Shown in pieces: positions 22,587 to 34,650 of a stretch of 64,000 nt of DNA. Made by a program: the position numbers and the translations under genes. The notes under the pieces were generated by a model that saw nothing but the letters and a program-made list of their open reading frames with translations, did not search any database and was not told where the DNA came from. How positions within the stretch are numbered: the stretch's first letter is position 1; each line of letters begins with the position of its first letter. Source of the DNA: Kappaphycus alvarezii (Eukaryota; Rhodophyta; Florideophyceae; Gigartinales; Solieriaceae); the NCBI GenBank assembly GCA_002205965.3, contig NADL03000673.1, positions 806,001 to 870,000 on the forward strand, read 5' to 3'.

Positions 22587-23376
22587 ATGCCAGGAAACGT
22601 CGAAAAGTCGAAAGTGTGGGAGGGAAACAGACCTCTGGTGTGCACACTCGGTAAGCTACATGCATTTTCATCCGTGTCAGCGTAACTGTATTGTGGTCAG
22701 ATCATGCTGACCAATGCGCTGTCAAACCGCCAGTGATACCTCGGAATCGTGCTTCCAACTCTATCTTGCTTGCGAAGAAGGTTCGTGGATTGGGTACTGG
22801 CAAGTGGCAGGCGTTTGGCGGTAAACTTGAGCCCGGGGAATCCGTTGATGCGTCTGCTATACGTGAATTTCGGGAGGAAACGGGTATTAGTCTCGAAGGT
22901 CTCAATTGTCCAAGGTTGGTGTTGTTTTGTTTAGTTTCGGGGCGCAACCAGGCTTCTTTGTTGAGATGCATGTATATGATACGTTTGCCGTCAAAAGTAT
23001 ACCAGCCCTTTGCGACGAGTTTCAAGGCGACCCTGTTTGGTTTGTGCGCGATGAAATCCCATTGAATGTAAGTGTTGGATCAAACAAGAGGAATTTGTTG
23101 GCGCTCGAGCCAACTGGGCGCTTGTTTGTGCCCTCTCATTTGCGTATGGCTGACGTTGTTCCTTTTGTATTTCATCAGGAGATGTGGCAGGACTTTGCAC
23201 ACTGGTCGCCGTACATGTTTCAGAAAAAAAGATTCTGTTCCCGATTCCACTATAGAGACGCTGACAATATCTCAAATTTCAAGGTTGTGGTTATTCAAGA
23301 TGAAGGAAATCCCCTTATTCCTGAGCCTGACTGGATTTTGGACCACGACGGGCTCAAATTTTGCGGATTAGTGTGA
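22587..23376 (+). CDS. MTH1-like NUDIX hydrolase (oxidised nucleotide sanitiser)
   Basis: MTH1/NUDT1 proteins hydrolyse 8-oxo-dGTP and related oxidised purine triphosphates. Exon 1 (22,587-22,650) encodes MPGNVEKSKVWEGNRPLVCTL; an 83-base GT-AG intron (22,651-22,733) joins it to VIPRNRASNSILLAKKVRGLG. The Nudix box is perfect: GKLEPGE, seven residues, REFREETGI. WQAFGGK before it and MWQDFAHWSPYMFQKKRF after it match MTH1 closely (human MWPDDSYWFPLLLQKKKF). A second intron (23,068-23,178, 111 bases) separates DEIPLN from EMWQDF; its length is a multiple of three and it has no stop, so it reads through as open frame. One base appears lost near 22,909, between the Nudix box and VGVVLFSFGAQPGFFVEMHV. 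The C-terminal 25 residues extend past the human protein. Confidence 0.92.
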
Positions 23377-24181
23377 CCTCAAAGGTGTGCAGTATCTTCG
23401 TTACAGGTTGCACTATATGAGGGCCATCCAAGAGTTTTTCCTTGTTCTTTGACGAAGCCGTACACGATCAACTTTGATTCGGGACGAAGAAACCGCGAGG
23501 CTGGTGATCAAAGGTGTCATCCTTTTTCACATTTTCAGATTTAGGATTTTTAGACTCATTTCATGACTTCTGTTGCAAGGCAATGCGGGCCCTTTGTCTG
23601 CGTGAATGACCTTGCCGCCGTTCAAGTAGAGATTCAAGGTAATTTCTTCAGCTTGGCTGTCGTAATATTAAAGAACACTAGGTTTGACGCGTAACCTCAC
23701 CCGCAGCGGAGTTTGAATTGGTATAACGGGTGGCTTTGTTGACGCATCTTGATGGGTCACCCCGGAGTAATGATCATGAAGTGTTGCCAGTTGCTTATGT
23801 AATTCATTTGTATAAAGCGCGTATCTCTCCTGCCGGAAGGAGCGGGGGCGGCACCGTGGAACTCGAATCCGCTCGTCTTTGTGATCGGCATCAACAGCGG
23901 TGGGGCAGTTTTAAATTATTGCAACGTGGACTAGCTGTATTGGTTTACTTAGGCACCATGCGGTTTACAGTATACAGTAGTTTGGAGTACAGAATACAAA
24001 ACAGTACAGTCGTAGATCAGTACTGTACAGTAGATTGAACTGGTTCATCTCTGACCTTGAGATCAATAGAGGTCGACATCCGTCATTACCTACTGCAGCG
24101 AGCCATTCATCTCGAACAGCTCCGTACTTTATCCATCTCCTCACGACCCACGCAATCCTCATCCCCAATGCCTTCATCGCA
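23377..24181. other. Intergenic before the S41 protease
   Basis: No gene is recognised in these 800 bases. The right part contains GTAC-palindrome cluster 3 (23,966-24,033), only about 150 bases before the start of the protease gene. Confidence 0.45.
23966..24033. repeat. GTAC-palindrome cluster 3
   Basis: The run includes TACAGTATACAGTAG, ACAGTACAGT and the full palindromic core CAGTACTGTACAGTAG. It lies in the presumed 5' region of the S41 protease gene. Confidence 0.65.
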
Positions 24182-25760
24182 ATGATCACGGCCCCCAAGG
24201 CGCCAGCCTTCACTCCCACAGCCACTCTATCCCCCCTCACCAAACTTACTCAAGCAACCGCTGCCACCCTCGCCGCCCTCACCACATCTGCACATCTCTT
24301 CCACCCACCTTGTCCTCCATCTCCCTCACTTCAACTCACCACACCCAACAATTAACTCCCGCATCCACACTGCCATTCAATCCTTCTCATCAAATTCCCT
24401 TTCTCAACCGCCAAAAATCCCCGACCAATTGCAAGCAGAAAACACACGCGTCGTCTTTTGCAAGAAGCCTGCGCCGTATTTCACGAACGCTACGTCGACG
24501 AAACCGCCATCGATTGGGCTCGCTTACGCAGGCGAGTCGAGTCTCGCCGATTGAATACCGACAAAGATCTCCAACATGCTTTGGAATGGTTCTTCGCACA
24601 TGCCGATGACCCGTTCACACGATTTCTTTCCGCCACTCAATTGGAATCCATGAAGGATGATATTGATGGAGAAATGTGCGGCGTGGTATCGTGTTTTATG
24701 CAGAGGCTCATGGATGGCGCCGTACAAAGCGCGTCGTCATTAAGCATGTCGTTAAGAATTCACCCGCCGCAGAGGCGGATTACTCACCGGCGATCATATT
24801 ACCGCTATTGACATGGTTGCTGTACGCCGTATGAGTTTTGATGAGGCTACAACCCGATTGTTGGGTAAGGAGGGGAAAAAGGTCCTGATTTCTTTCTGTC
24901 GATCCGAAAGGGGGAAGAACGTCCATTTGAATGTCATGTTGACCAGAAGGAGGTTTGAGGTGCCTACCGTTTCGGCCGAATTGGTAGAGGCACCTAGTGT
25001 GGGACGAGGGTATTTGCATGTCAGGGAGTTTGCTGCAAATACCGCTAATCAGACGAAAAAAGCAGTCAAGAGATTGCGACGGAAAGGAGATGTCAATTTG
25101 TGGGTGCTGGATATGAGAGGCAATTCAGGGGATTGGTGGATAAGGCCGTGGAGGTGGCAAAAGTGTTTTTGGAGGGTGGTAGAATTGTCGTGAGGTTCGT
25201 TGGAAGGGGCGGTGAGATATCAATGGAGAAATGTGATCAGTGGAGATGGAGGAGGGGGTTGACAGTACGAAAGAGCCTATGGTGGTCTTGGTGGATAGTG
25301 AAACTGCGAGTGCGTCAGAGTTGTTACAGCGGCTTTGAGGGATAATTGCAGGGCCGTGGTGGTAGGGAATAGCACCTTTGGAAAGGGAAGTGTGCAAGCA
25401 ATTGTCCAGCTGTCTGATGGAACAGGGGTAGCAGTAACTGTGGCCAGGTACCGAACACCAAGGAATAAGGGGATTGAAATGGGACGAGGACTGCGACCAG
25501 ATCTGTTTAAGGGAAATTTGGCCGAGGACGGCCCAGGTGCGGTCAAAGAGTTGTTCGGAAAAGGTGGAGTCAGGCGTATGAGATGGGTAGCGGGGAAATT
25601 GGGAAAGTGTGTTGCGCCGGACTGCCCAGTAAGTATTCGGAAGCGATTTGAGGGCAGGGCGGATGCGAGGGCGATGGGGTTAAGTGTCCGGAGGCAGGTG
25701 AATTCCCAGGACGGACCTAAGCAGTGTGGTTGCGCTAGAGTGTCCTTGACGGCAGGTTAG
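24182..25760 (+). CDS. Carboxy-terminal processing protease, S41A (CtpA-like)
   Basis: CtpA enzymes of plastids and cyanobacteria cleave the C-terminal extension of the photosystem II D1 protein in the thylakoid lumen. An N-terminal Thr/Ala/Pro-rich stretch (MITAPKAPAFTPTATLSP...) fits a targeting region. The mature part shows CAVFHERYVDETAIDWARL, ADDPFTRFLSATQLESM and DGEMCGV, then a PDZ-like segment (SPAAEAGLLTGDHI, IDMVAVRRMSFDEAT), GYLHVREFAANT and VNLWVLDMRGNSG. The catalytic Ser lies in TASASE (about 25,305-25,322) and the catalytic Lys in FGKGSVQ (about 25,377-25,397), the S41 dyad. The strand order matches the family. The frame slips at roughly four to five places (between 24,355 and 24,458, near 24,690, 25,125 and 25,325); some may be introns. 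Lumen targeting and D1 as substrate are inferred from the family. Confidence 0.88.
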
Positions 25761-26838
25761 ACTTTGGTAGGATGCGTAATGTAATTACGCTCAAAAGGGG
25801 GGCCCGTTTGGGGACGAGGGACTAGGATTCAAATTCTAACTCAACTTGTTCATGTTGACACTTGCATTGTTCAGGCACTTTCACTCTTCCATAGTCGCTA
25901 GCCTCAAACTTGTGTCAGATTGTGCAACATGGCGTCGGTCCATATCCAGTCGGCGATGAATTCAATCAAATAAAGACTAGACTTTCTTGCCAGGAGTTTG
26001 CGGAAAAACCGTGAAAGACCTGAAAAGGCCTCTGGAGGCGTTCAGTATGTCGGTAGTACGCTAAAAGCCTGACTGTGAACTAGTTTTGCTGTCGCACAGC
26101 TTTTCAAGCACGTTGTATACGGTTCAGTTCAGTGCAATAAAGCACATGTTTCCGAGATAACCGTCAAGGTCACAGAGAGCATCAAGTAATATGCCCTTGA
26201 TACTGGATGATACTAGTGGCTTGTTACACGGAAAGGTTGTCTGTGTACTCGGTAAGCAGCTGGCATCCTAGGCATTCGGCCATGCTTTTGTTTTCATACC
26301 TAGCGTGGATTTAAGCTGCGGAGCAGCAGGACCTCTGTGAATGTACCATTGAAAACGACAATCTTCTTCCAGGATCTACCGGACGTGCACTGTTTGTGGG
26401 GATGCGCAGCCGTGTTTGGCGGGACGAAGAAAAGGAGACCAAACAATGATTGAGGCCCAGTTACCACTTTACCGCGAGCATAAATTACGACAGGTTGACT
26501 AGTACAACTTTCTCTCACAGTCATGTTCAAGGCTACTGGTCATGTCTACTGGCAACAAAGTTCCCTCGTCGATCATCACACTCGCCGAAAAAACTCAAAG
26601 CGTGGATCGACAAGTGGACCACATAAAACAACAGGGCTAAACTCACTAGCACTAACACACGGATACAACAACGACAATATCAACGACGACATTGAAACCA
26701 AAAAAAGACAGCGACTGAATCCCCCAAGCTATCCCGACACAAGACCTCCCCTACGGCCGTGCACAAGGCGGCGGGCGTAGCCAACAAACAAAAACAAGTG
26801 ACGACAGCCAGACAAACGCCAAGATGCAACAGTGTAGA
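25761..26838. other. Intergenic, nothing recognised
   Basis: This contains the 3' flanks of the S41 protease and of the leftward Ala/Lys-rich gene. A 76-codon minus frame (26,300-26,530) and an 85-codon plus frame (26,523-26,780) have no motif. No RNA gene was seen. Confidence 0.4.
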
Positions 26839-27138
26839 TTACTCCTTGCTATCGCCCGCGGCAACCTCCTTGGCCTTGTCGACGGCAGATTCGACGCGCC
26901 ACCTACCGCTTCGGCTGCGGTGGTAGCGGCGGCGAGGCTCCGACCTTTTCGTCGGCGGCCTTGACGGTGTCACCACCTTTTCGGCACCGGCCTTTGCGGT
27001 ATCGGCGGCGGCCTGCCCGGCCTTTTCGGTCTTGTCGACTACGGTTTCGCCGACGGTCTTGGCGGTATCGCCGGCCTTTTCGGCGGCGTCTGTGGCGGCC
27101 TTGCCGGTCTTCTTGGCGGTTGATGAGACGCAACCCAT
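26839..27138 (-). CDS. Small Ala/Lys-rich LEA-like protein with MGCxxS start
   Basis: The protein begins MGCVSS. Gly-2 followed by Cys-3 and Ser-6 is the classic context for N-myristoylation plus palmitoylation, suggesting membrane attachment. The rest is an amphipathic series of about 11-residue units, TAKKTGKAATDAAEKAGDTAK, with VDKTEKAGQAAADTAKAGAE following, like group 3 late-embryogenesis-abundant proteins that protect membranes or proteins during drying. The open frame gives 99 codons and ends AVDKAKEVAAGDSKE. The middle (about 26,900-26,990) is Pro/Arg-rich in this frame, whereas the alternative frame there gives DTVKAADEKVG, which continues the repeat better, so two compensating one-base slips are likely. 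Stress protection is an inference from composition. Confidence 0.62.
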   Translation of the reverse strand: MGCVSSTAKKTGKAATDAAEKAGDTAKTVGETVVDKTEKAGQAAADTAKAGAEKVVTPSRPPTKRSEPRRRYHRSRSGRWRVESAVDKAKEVAAGDSKE

Positions 27139-28044
27139 GGTTGAACGGTTGGTGGGTGGGAGGGTGGAAGGGTGGAAGGGAGGGGGTGGAGATGGGAAGG
27201 GTGGGGAGGGTGGGGAAAGGGTGTTGAGATTGAGAGCGGGCGAGGGCGAGGGTGAGGGTGGTGCGAGGGATGTTGAAATGCGGGCTGTGGGCTGTGGTGG
27301 ATGGGCGATCGGGCTGTTATGTTTTCCAAATGAAATAGTTATGGTTGATTACAGGATGGGGGTTGGTGGGTACGGCGGGGCGGGCAAACTCGGTCGGCGA
27401 GTGTCAAGAGGTTCGGACGACGATGGCGCCAAAATCGGGCAAACAAGGCACTTGTACAAACTATGTTTGGACTCAATGGAAACTATTTTTCTTGTATTTT
27501 TTCCCGTTGATTTTTTTTGGGGGCATTTGTGTTGGAAAGTAAGCATATTAATAAAAGAAAGCCATATTAGGAATACTGTACCGCAAAAGACATTTGCTGA
27601 CTGGGTAAGTTCGGAACGGAATTTTTGTAACTGGAAATGGACGTTTACAAAAATTACTTATTTATGTTAAAATTACGGCAGGATGAATGTGGTAAACGAA
27701 CTTTTAATTCCAGCTTGGAGTCACGCAGCGTGACCGTCTATGGCGGGAAACGAAAAGACGTGGGTGATGTGTAGCAACGAGATATGTGTCGTGTACACCA
27801 AGTTGGAAAAAAGCTGTGCCATTCCACACAACACAATGGATCGTTGGGTGGAATGGCATATGGTTGGTCGCTGGGACCCTTCTATTTTTGGTTACTTGAG
27901 GCTGACGAAAACAGTTTGGCCGTTGACGGTGAGATTTTCAATCTTTTTTTTTTGTTTTTACCTTCTATTAAATATGCCCGTGGAACACGCATTCACTACT
28001 GCCAATGTCCACGTAGGTGAATGTCAAGGGCGGGTCGCATGCTG
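27139..28044. other. Intergenic, last part of the gene-rich block
   Basis: A GGTGGGTGGGAGGG-type G-rich tract on the plus strand (27,140-27,260) sits just upstream of the LEA-like start and is probably its 5' region. Frames of up to 212 codons here arise from this low-complexity tract and have no domain. Composition becomes AT-richer to the right. Confidence 0.4.
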
Positions 28045-28530
28045 TACTTACAAATTGGTACTGTACTGTACTGTACAGCAGTTGATCCGAAGGACAGTAC
28101 TGTACAGCACAACAACAGCAATTCTCCGCAAGTAAGCTTGCAGTCGTTGATTTATTCAATTTCAACGGCTCTTCGATGGCGAGTTCGGGAAAACCTTGAT
28201 AGCTACAAGTAGCTTTGAAATGAACAGCTGGCAATGCCTTGCTTCCGCGTGTTGGCACAACACAGTATCCAATGCTGTACCGCCTCAAAGGATGGAATCA
28301 ACTCATTCCAGTACTGTACAGCTCATATTACGACCGCTTGCACTGTACCGTACTACTTTGCTTTACAGTATTGTATTGTGCGCTACATGCGGGATACCGT
28401 AGCATAGCACTGAACCATTTTCGGTTATACTGTACAGTACTGCAAGACACGAGGCGGTTACTGGAAATCGAAACCGTCCTCACTACTGTACGGTACAATA
28501 CGTGGATGTTCATTTACCCAGAGTTCGACT
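28045..28530. repeat. Dispersed repeat family A, copy 1
   Basis: The stretch is clearly related to 34,164-34,650 in the same orientation. Shared landmarks in order are TTCTCCGCAAG, TTGATTT, AATTTCAACGG, GGGAAAACC, GTAGCTTTGAAATGAA, TATCCAA, GATGGAATCAA, GACGAGGCGGTT, CTGGAAATC and TACGTGGATGTT. Both copies carry several GTAC-palindrome clusters at equivalent and extra positions. Unit ends are not sharp. No coding frame is conserved between the copies, so it looks like a non-coding dispersed element. Confidence 0.7.
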
Positions 28531-31500
28531 CTCGCCAGCTATCACCCTGTGCCTATTACCGCGGCCACCTGAAACAAAATGACTCTATGATTCCACACTC
28601 AAACTGCAGCAGGACACATCCAATGGCCCCAAAACTGAAGGGCTTATCAGCAAACATTGGACTTCCTCCTGCTTGCATTGAAGCCCATACCGATCGGGAG
28701 AGCAACATCAGGTGGTCACTTCAAAACATCAACTATCAAGAATCCAGTCGCAAAGGGAAAAAATCGATTAAGTCCACAAAATGCGCTCGCGTCCGAATAA
28801 TAATTTTCGATGAGTATATTACTGCTGCCAAGTTGATTGTACAATTGTATTATTTTCTACATGAATGTAAATTTTTTACCCTTAAACAGAAGAAGACTCA
28901 ACTCTAAACTTCAATAACAGCGAAAAATCCCAAGACAGGATCCAAATTAAATATTCAAAAAACTGCCTAATCTCCAATAAGAGTTAGGCGAGACGGAGAA
29001 GCTATATAAAATTAATGATACTGACATACATACTTCGTCTCTTCGCAAAGCTCTCGAGCCTAGAAGAACGAAATTTCGGGAAGGTCTTAAACACCGTTCG
29101 CAACGAGCTTACAGAAAATTAAACGTTAAAATACACATGGAAAAATTTATTACTCATGTTTGATTTTCAGTAACAAATCACGCATACATGAACCCATGGA
29201 AGACATTTTCCCTAGTAATCCTACACATACAAACGATTTATAAAATATTTGGCTCTTTAGTAATGCTGCAAGGTATTATCATAGATCAGCAATCCATTTG
29301 GAGGAAATTCAAACGCGAACCCGATAAACAAGATAAGAATTTCAAAACACAGAAATATTATGGAGAAATTATCAGAAAAATACTGGATAACCGAATATTA
29401 CGACTCGTAAATTCATCATATTTTGAGCTATATTCATTACAATCGAAAGAACAAATCATCATAATTCAGCATGATACCCGTGGGTACTATAGGCAAAATC
29501 GATTGAGTTGCGATTGGTTCTTTATGACTCTGATTTCTTTCTCAGTCTTAGTTTGGACAAAAGTGGTCGGGTAATAAGCGGATTATCCCTGACATATATA
29601 CAAGCTCTCAAATTTGTCACCACGGAGGTTTTTAAAAAAAATTTCAACGATTTACACCCATATAATATCGTTACTTGAGATGGAAAATATGACAGCAGTC
29701 TTAGCGAAATAATTTTGAGATTTACAAATTATTTGTACAAAACTGCTGTGTTACATGCAGTAATGTTTTAATTTCGAGTTAATATGGGATTGAAAATTCG
29801 CGAATAAATAACTTAACGGAATTAATTCAGAGATAGGAGTTCAGAAACAACTATTTGGTAACTTATTGCTATCCGAATGGACTTTAGCCCGTTACTGTGG
29901 CCTAATATGGATCTAGTTCGTAAGTCAACTTGCATGACTGTTAGGTCAGGCGAATAACTGCGGAATGTTGTATTCTCTCATTATTTTCGCTAAACTCTTT
30001 AGATCCATATTTTTTTCACACTCTACAAGAATGGTAGGTCTCCCTTTGCGGAACAATTTGCATGAAATTTGCTTCATGCGAAAAATAATGAGCGTTGAAA
30101 CTGATACTGCTTGAAACTTACTGTTGGTTGTTTTTGAGTAGTTGACTCGAACAACTGTGGGTTGTCAAATTCTGAACCGCAGCCCATATTATTGGTTCAA
30201 GCAATCTTTTTCGTCTATTCATACTTTCGAGTCTATTCCATTGGTTTCTTTTTCGCTTATCTTAATGGGCTTTCTGTTACCAAAATTTTCTCAAAAACGG
30301 TACAGAGATATGAGTACGCTGAGAATCGAGCAAAAGAGATGATTCTAACTGATTCGAAATATTACTACGAAAATAATATTCCGCCCAAATTTCATTTTAT
30401 TCAAATTAATTAATGAACCACCAGTGTCAATAGTATGGTCAGCAACAATTACAAGATTCGTGTTTGTATAAAGACTACAGAGAATTAATGTTTCAGGATC
30501 CGATAATTCGAACATTTTCATCTCCTTCAAAATCCCTACAAGTCCAAGCTAGTGTTTTAATGCTGAGCTGAAGGTTAAACTAATAATAAAAAAATTGTAC
30601 TTTTCTATTTTACCATGATTAATATTTCTATGTGACGAAATATGTTGGCACGGAGGTCTTTCAGGACCAGTTTTATTAAAAATAAAATAAATAAATTTAA
30701 AAATAGTCAAATTTTTGAAGTTTGGATAGATAATACTCCTTTGATACAACGAGAACTACACTGAAAAAACTTCCCGAGCAAGAATTACCTGATTATTATC
30801 AATAGATTATGTAACTCTAAAAGGTTATAAATTTACTACTCAGCACTGCTGGGACGTGACTAATGAGTCGCATCGTCATTGGATTGGTAGGTTTTTTCAC
30901 AAACTCTCAAAAAACATACTACAAACTTTAAATTCCAAACATACATTCTCCACGGTCGGAAAAATTTGCTTAACGCTGTAAATAGAACATTGCGATCACA
31001 TCCATTAATTCCTCCGAAGAATTGATTTTTAAACAAAGGCATCTTAAACTTACGCTTGCGTCAGTAAACTGGATCTCAATTCAGATTTGAAAGGTGAAAT
31101 TTGGTAAAACAGCTCTTGATCATTATTTATCATACCTGCTAAAAGGGACTACCCTCGTTTTCATTCACATAATTCTTGAATTGACTTAGCCAAAACTGAA
31201 CTAATGACATTGAAACAGAAAAATATATCCCAGTGTCTGCTGACTCTGTTTATGAAGTAAAAATTCAAAGCGATTCCGAAATGTTCCCTGAAAATCCATT
31301 TACTTGGCCAGATTACACACTGTAGTTTGAACAATTTACCTTGACTTCTTCATTCTGCGCCCATCAAAAGGGAATATATGCGCCTTTACCCTGATAAATT
31401 CATGTTTCTGTTATCAAAATAAATACATACATTGTTTGCTTCATTGAACCCAATCTTCGTCAAGTTGACAAATATAAAAAGTTTGCAAAATCCACTCGTA

Positions 31501-33540
31501 TTCATCGCTTGCCATACTCGTAAATGGGCTATCCTAGTGTTTATTCGAATGATTTCTTAATTCAGTCAAACATTGCTCATTGTATGAAAAACCCGTACCC
31601 AAGTGTAACTCGACTCCATTTTTGAAGCAGAAGCTGGAGGAGATTCTGTAGTCTACTCCGAACAAAATAAATTAATTTGAAAGCCAAGGAAAACCCACTA
31701 GCTTGAACGACTTCTCCATCCACCTCGTATTCAGTGCCTTTTTGGTGTTCCAACCAGTGCATCCATCAACGACCACAAAATGTACAAATCCACAGTTTAT
31801 GGAAACAAGAACGATGAATTAGCCAATTTTTGTTGACAATTTTGCCTTCCCCACGGCGTTTACACTAAGTTATGTTAAACTTCAAGACATTCAGAGCTAA
31901 AAATTTATCTGGGAAGCATAGAATTACAGTTTTGTTTATAGAATCGTGAATTCGTTAAAAATAGGTGAGAAATACGAAGGTTCAATAAGCTTTCCAAAGA
32001 ATTAGAGAGGTTGCTTCAATAAAACTGTCAGATGTTGCATTAACGAACAATTTTTGTTGCTGTTTACAGGCAGCATGCGCTTTCGGATTGCTTCACATAC
32101 TTACTAGGAACCTTGGCATGCCTCAATTTGACATTTTTTAGAATATGTGACTAGTTCTCTTTCGATATCACAACAACTTTTTTGTAATTTTTATTGGGTA
32201 TTTCTATTTTGACAGATCTTTCCGCGTCCTGTAGGTAGATATATAATTTTCACTAGATTTCAATGCCTCATATTTTGAGGAGAGGCCTTTATGGGTATTT
32301 ATTTTCAACCAAAATACGAAGACTCTCTCCAGTAACGCAGAAGTCAGAGCAGGATTCAAATACGTTATATCTCAAAATTCTTAACTTATGACCACCTTGT
32401 CTCGAAGGCGGCAGAGTGCGAATATTCTATTTAGTGATTAATAATTGAAAGGAAAGACGGAACTTTTATTTGCTGCGACAGATATATTAATTATATTCGT
32501 TCAAGTTTTATGGATTTCACAAGTATGAGAATTGATGTAGCAGGCGCAGATGGCACTCGAATCTACCAGAAATTAGATAGGAGACTAGCAAGGAAACATG
32601 CTATATTGGAAGATACTGCCAATATAGAATGTCATTATAGAGAATATTTGCACGTTCAAAATACGTTACATTGGCCACGCCATCTACATTCTTAACGGCC
32701 TATTTAACAAAAAAAAAACGTCTAAGGGTGATATACTCCAAGTGTTGTATAAAACAAAGGACCTGACCCAAGTTCCCCCGGGAATTTTGCAAGAAAACTT
32801 TTTCCGCTTTGACTCTGCGTTGGAAGCGTTGAGTCTTTTGAATGGGTTTGCAGTCTTCACTTAGACAAAGACAGTGGCAAAAATGGACAAAAATTTATAT
32901 AAAAGTGTCAGGCTATTGACTGTTCTCATAATCTTAATGTATTCGGTCATCATCTCTGGTATTTGTTTACTGGAGACCTATTGAATTTTTGTTGGTAGTC
33001 TTACAGGCTTTTGCAGATGGTATGCTAGTTTTTGTGCCAAATTATCAAAAACGTTGAGATCATTTGGTAACTGCACCCCATAGGATTCGCGAACATTGAG
33101 AGAGTTGTCTAAGTGTTACAATAGAAACGGGGGCATACCGAGAATGAAAAAGGAGTGATGAGAATTTAAAAAGCAGTTTTCAATAGATAGGAGCACAAAT
33201 CAACGGTGTGTACCTCAAGTCCCAAAGAAGCCTTACGCGCCCTGTTTCATATTCAATGCAGTGGCTCTACCATAAAACGTCTGGACTCGGGCCGACTCGG
33301 TAGAAAAAACACGAGAATATAGAAATATAACCAGTTAATAGTTCTTTTAGGCTATGTAACTGAAAAATGAGGTGAGGTTCACGGCAAATAAAAAAGTGTG
33401 GAGAAAAGCAATACGCAGCAATACAACAGCTAATCTTTTCAACATTACTCCTAAATGCATACAATACGCTCCGATTTCTCTGCTGAACCACTGTATAATA
33501 GGGAAATAGAACAAATACAGTGAAAAGGTCTCTTCTTCAG
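28531..33540. other. AT-rich tract without genes
   Basis: Composition is strikingly AT-rich by eye compared with the left 28 kb. The longest frames are 222 codons at the left edge (part of repeat A) and 128 codons at 29,188-29,574, and none has a recognisable domain. There is no long tandem repeat and no organelle gene. It is best read as old decayed repeat DNA. Confidence 0.5.
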
Positions 33541-34163
33541 AGTGTTATAACACCTGTGGGGCATTCAAATGGATCCACATTGATAAGCTGAAGACTTTTG
33601 ATCCCTCAGCGAGTGCTGACTTTAACCTTACCTCGGACGCAGCCTTTGCTAACCTTAGTCATCATTCCGTTCCCATCGCTTTTGACGCATTCGTCGCACC
33701 CTGCAAGTCAACGTTCGAGGTGATTGAGATACGCGAAATTGATATCCCGACGTCTGTTCTGTACGCCATCGGCCGCCGTCGACCACCCTCGCCACAGGAT
33801 TTCCGAGGTCATATGGTCCACAATTGCAACATCGATACTAGCGTGTACTCCCAAGTTGGGCATTGACTCACTCCAAAATTCATACCTTACAATGTCAGCT
33901 TGGTATGCTCTGTATAAATCATGGAGTCGAGATGAGTGCAACAGAGCATTGTTCCAGGTTGCTGTATGTATTCATGCAAGCCACCTGCGCAGTACAGTAC
34001 TGTACTGTAATACTGTACAGCTCAATCTGTGAATAGCACTTAATTGGATTTACTTGAAATGTTTTGAAATTTATGGATGATTCTGTAGAATGCTATTGTT
34101 ATCGTTAATTTGACTTGTTACCCTTACACTCGGTACTGTAACAGTGTGCTGTGTTTGCCACTT
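33541..34163. other. GC-richer island at the edge of the AT-rich tract
   Basis: Composition returns towards that of the gene-rich block. A 77-codon minus frame (33,708-33,941) and a 102-codon plus frame overlap without a recognisable motif. GTAC-palindrome cluster at 33,991-34,020 (CAGTACAGTACTGTACTGTA). Confidence 0.4.
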
Positions 34164-34650
34164 CAGCACTTCTCCGCAAGCTTGCGAGTCCTTGATTTGT
34201 GAAATTTCAACGGTTAACCGGCTGGGTGTCCCGGGAAAACCAATTGTACCCTGTAGGATATTCCGGGCCACAACCGACCATATTTTTCAAATATTAAATC
34301 ACCCCACATTTGCCCCTTTCCACTAACCGGTACGGTAGCTTTGAAATGAAATATTGGTAAAGCTTTGCTGCCGCGCTTTGGCGCTACTCCATATCCAAAG
34401 CGACGTACCGTACAGTATGTACTGTACAGTAGTACTGTGCTGTACAGTACAATACAGTACTGTATACTGCTAAAGATGGAATCAATTTTAAAACTCAGTA
34501 CTGTATTTGGACCGTTTGCAGGTTTGCACTGTATTGCTGTACTTTATTGTATCGTAGCGTTTGCTGAAGCAGAAAGACGAGGCGGTTGCTGGAAATCCAA
34601 ATCTTTCCACTACAGGACAGTACGTGGATGTTGATTTACCGCAGAGAGCA
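34164..34650. repeat. Dispersed repeat family A, copy 2 with insert
   Basis: Homologous to 28,130-28,530 (landmarks listed there). This copy has an extra segment at about 34,246-34,322 that is absent from copy 1 but related to 56,704-56,781. It also carries a denser GTAC cluster at 34,402-34,470, including TACCGTACAGTATGTACTGT. The copies differ at many positions, so the duplication is not recent. Confidence 0.7.
34246..34322. repeat. Dispersed repeat family D, copy 1 (inside family A)
   Basis: About 78 bases related to 56,704-56,781. Shared landmarks are GTACCCT, GATA then TTCCGGGC/TTCGGGCG, ATCCGACCATATTTT-like ACCGACCATATTTTT, and CACCCCACATT. It interrupts the family A sequence. Confidence 0.65.

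Noticed and set aside
25800-25860. Possible tRNA B-box-like stretch (GGATTCAAATTC)
   Set aside because: No matching A box or cloverleaf stems could be drawn around it.
28800-33500. AT-rich tract as an organelle or plasmid insertion
   Set aside because: No plastid, mitochondrial or plasmid gene could be recognised, and frames are short and degenerate throughout.
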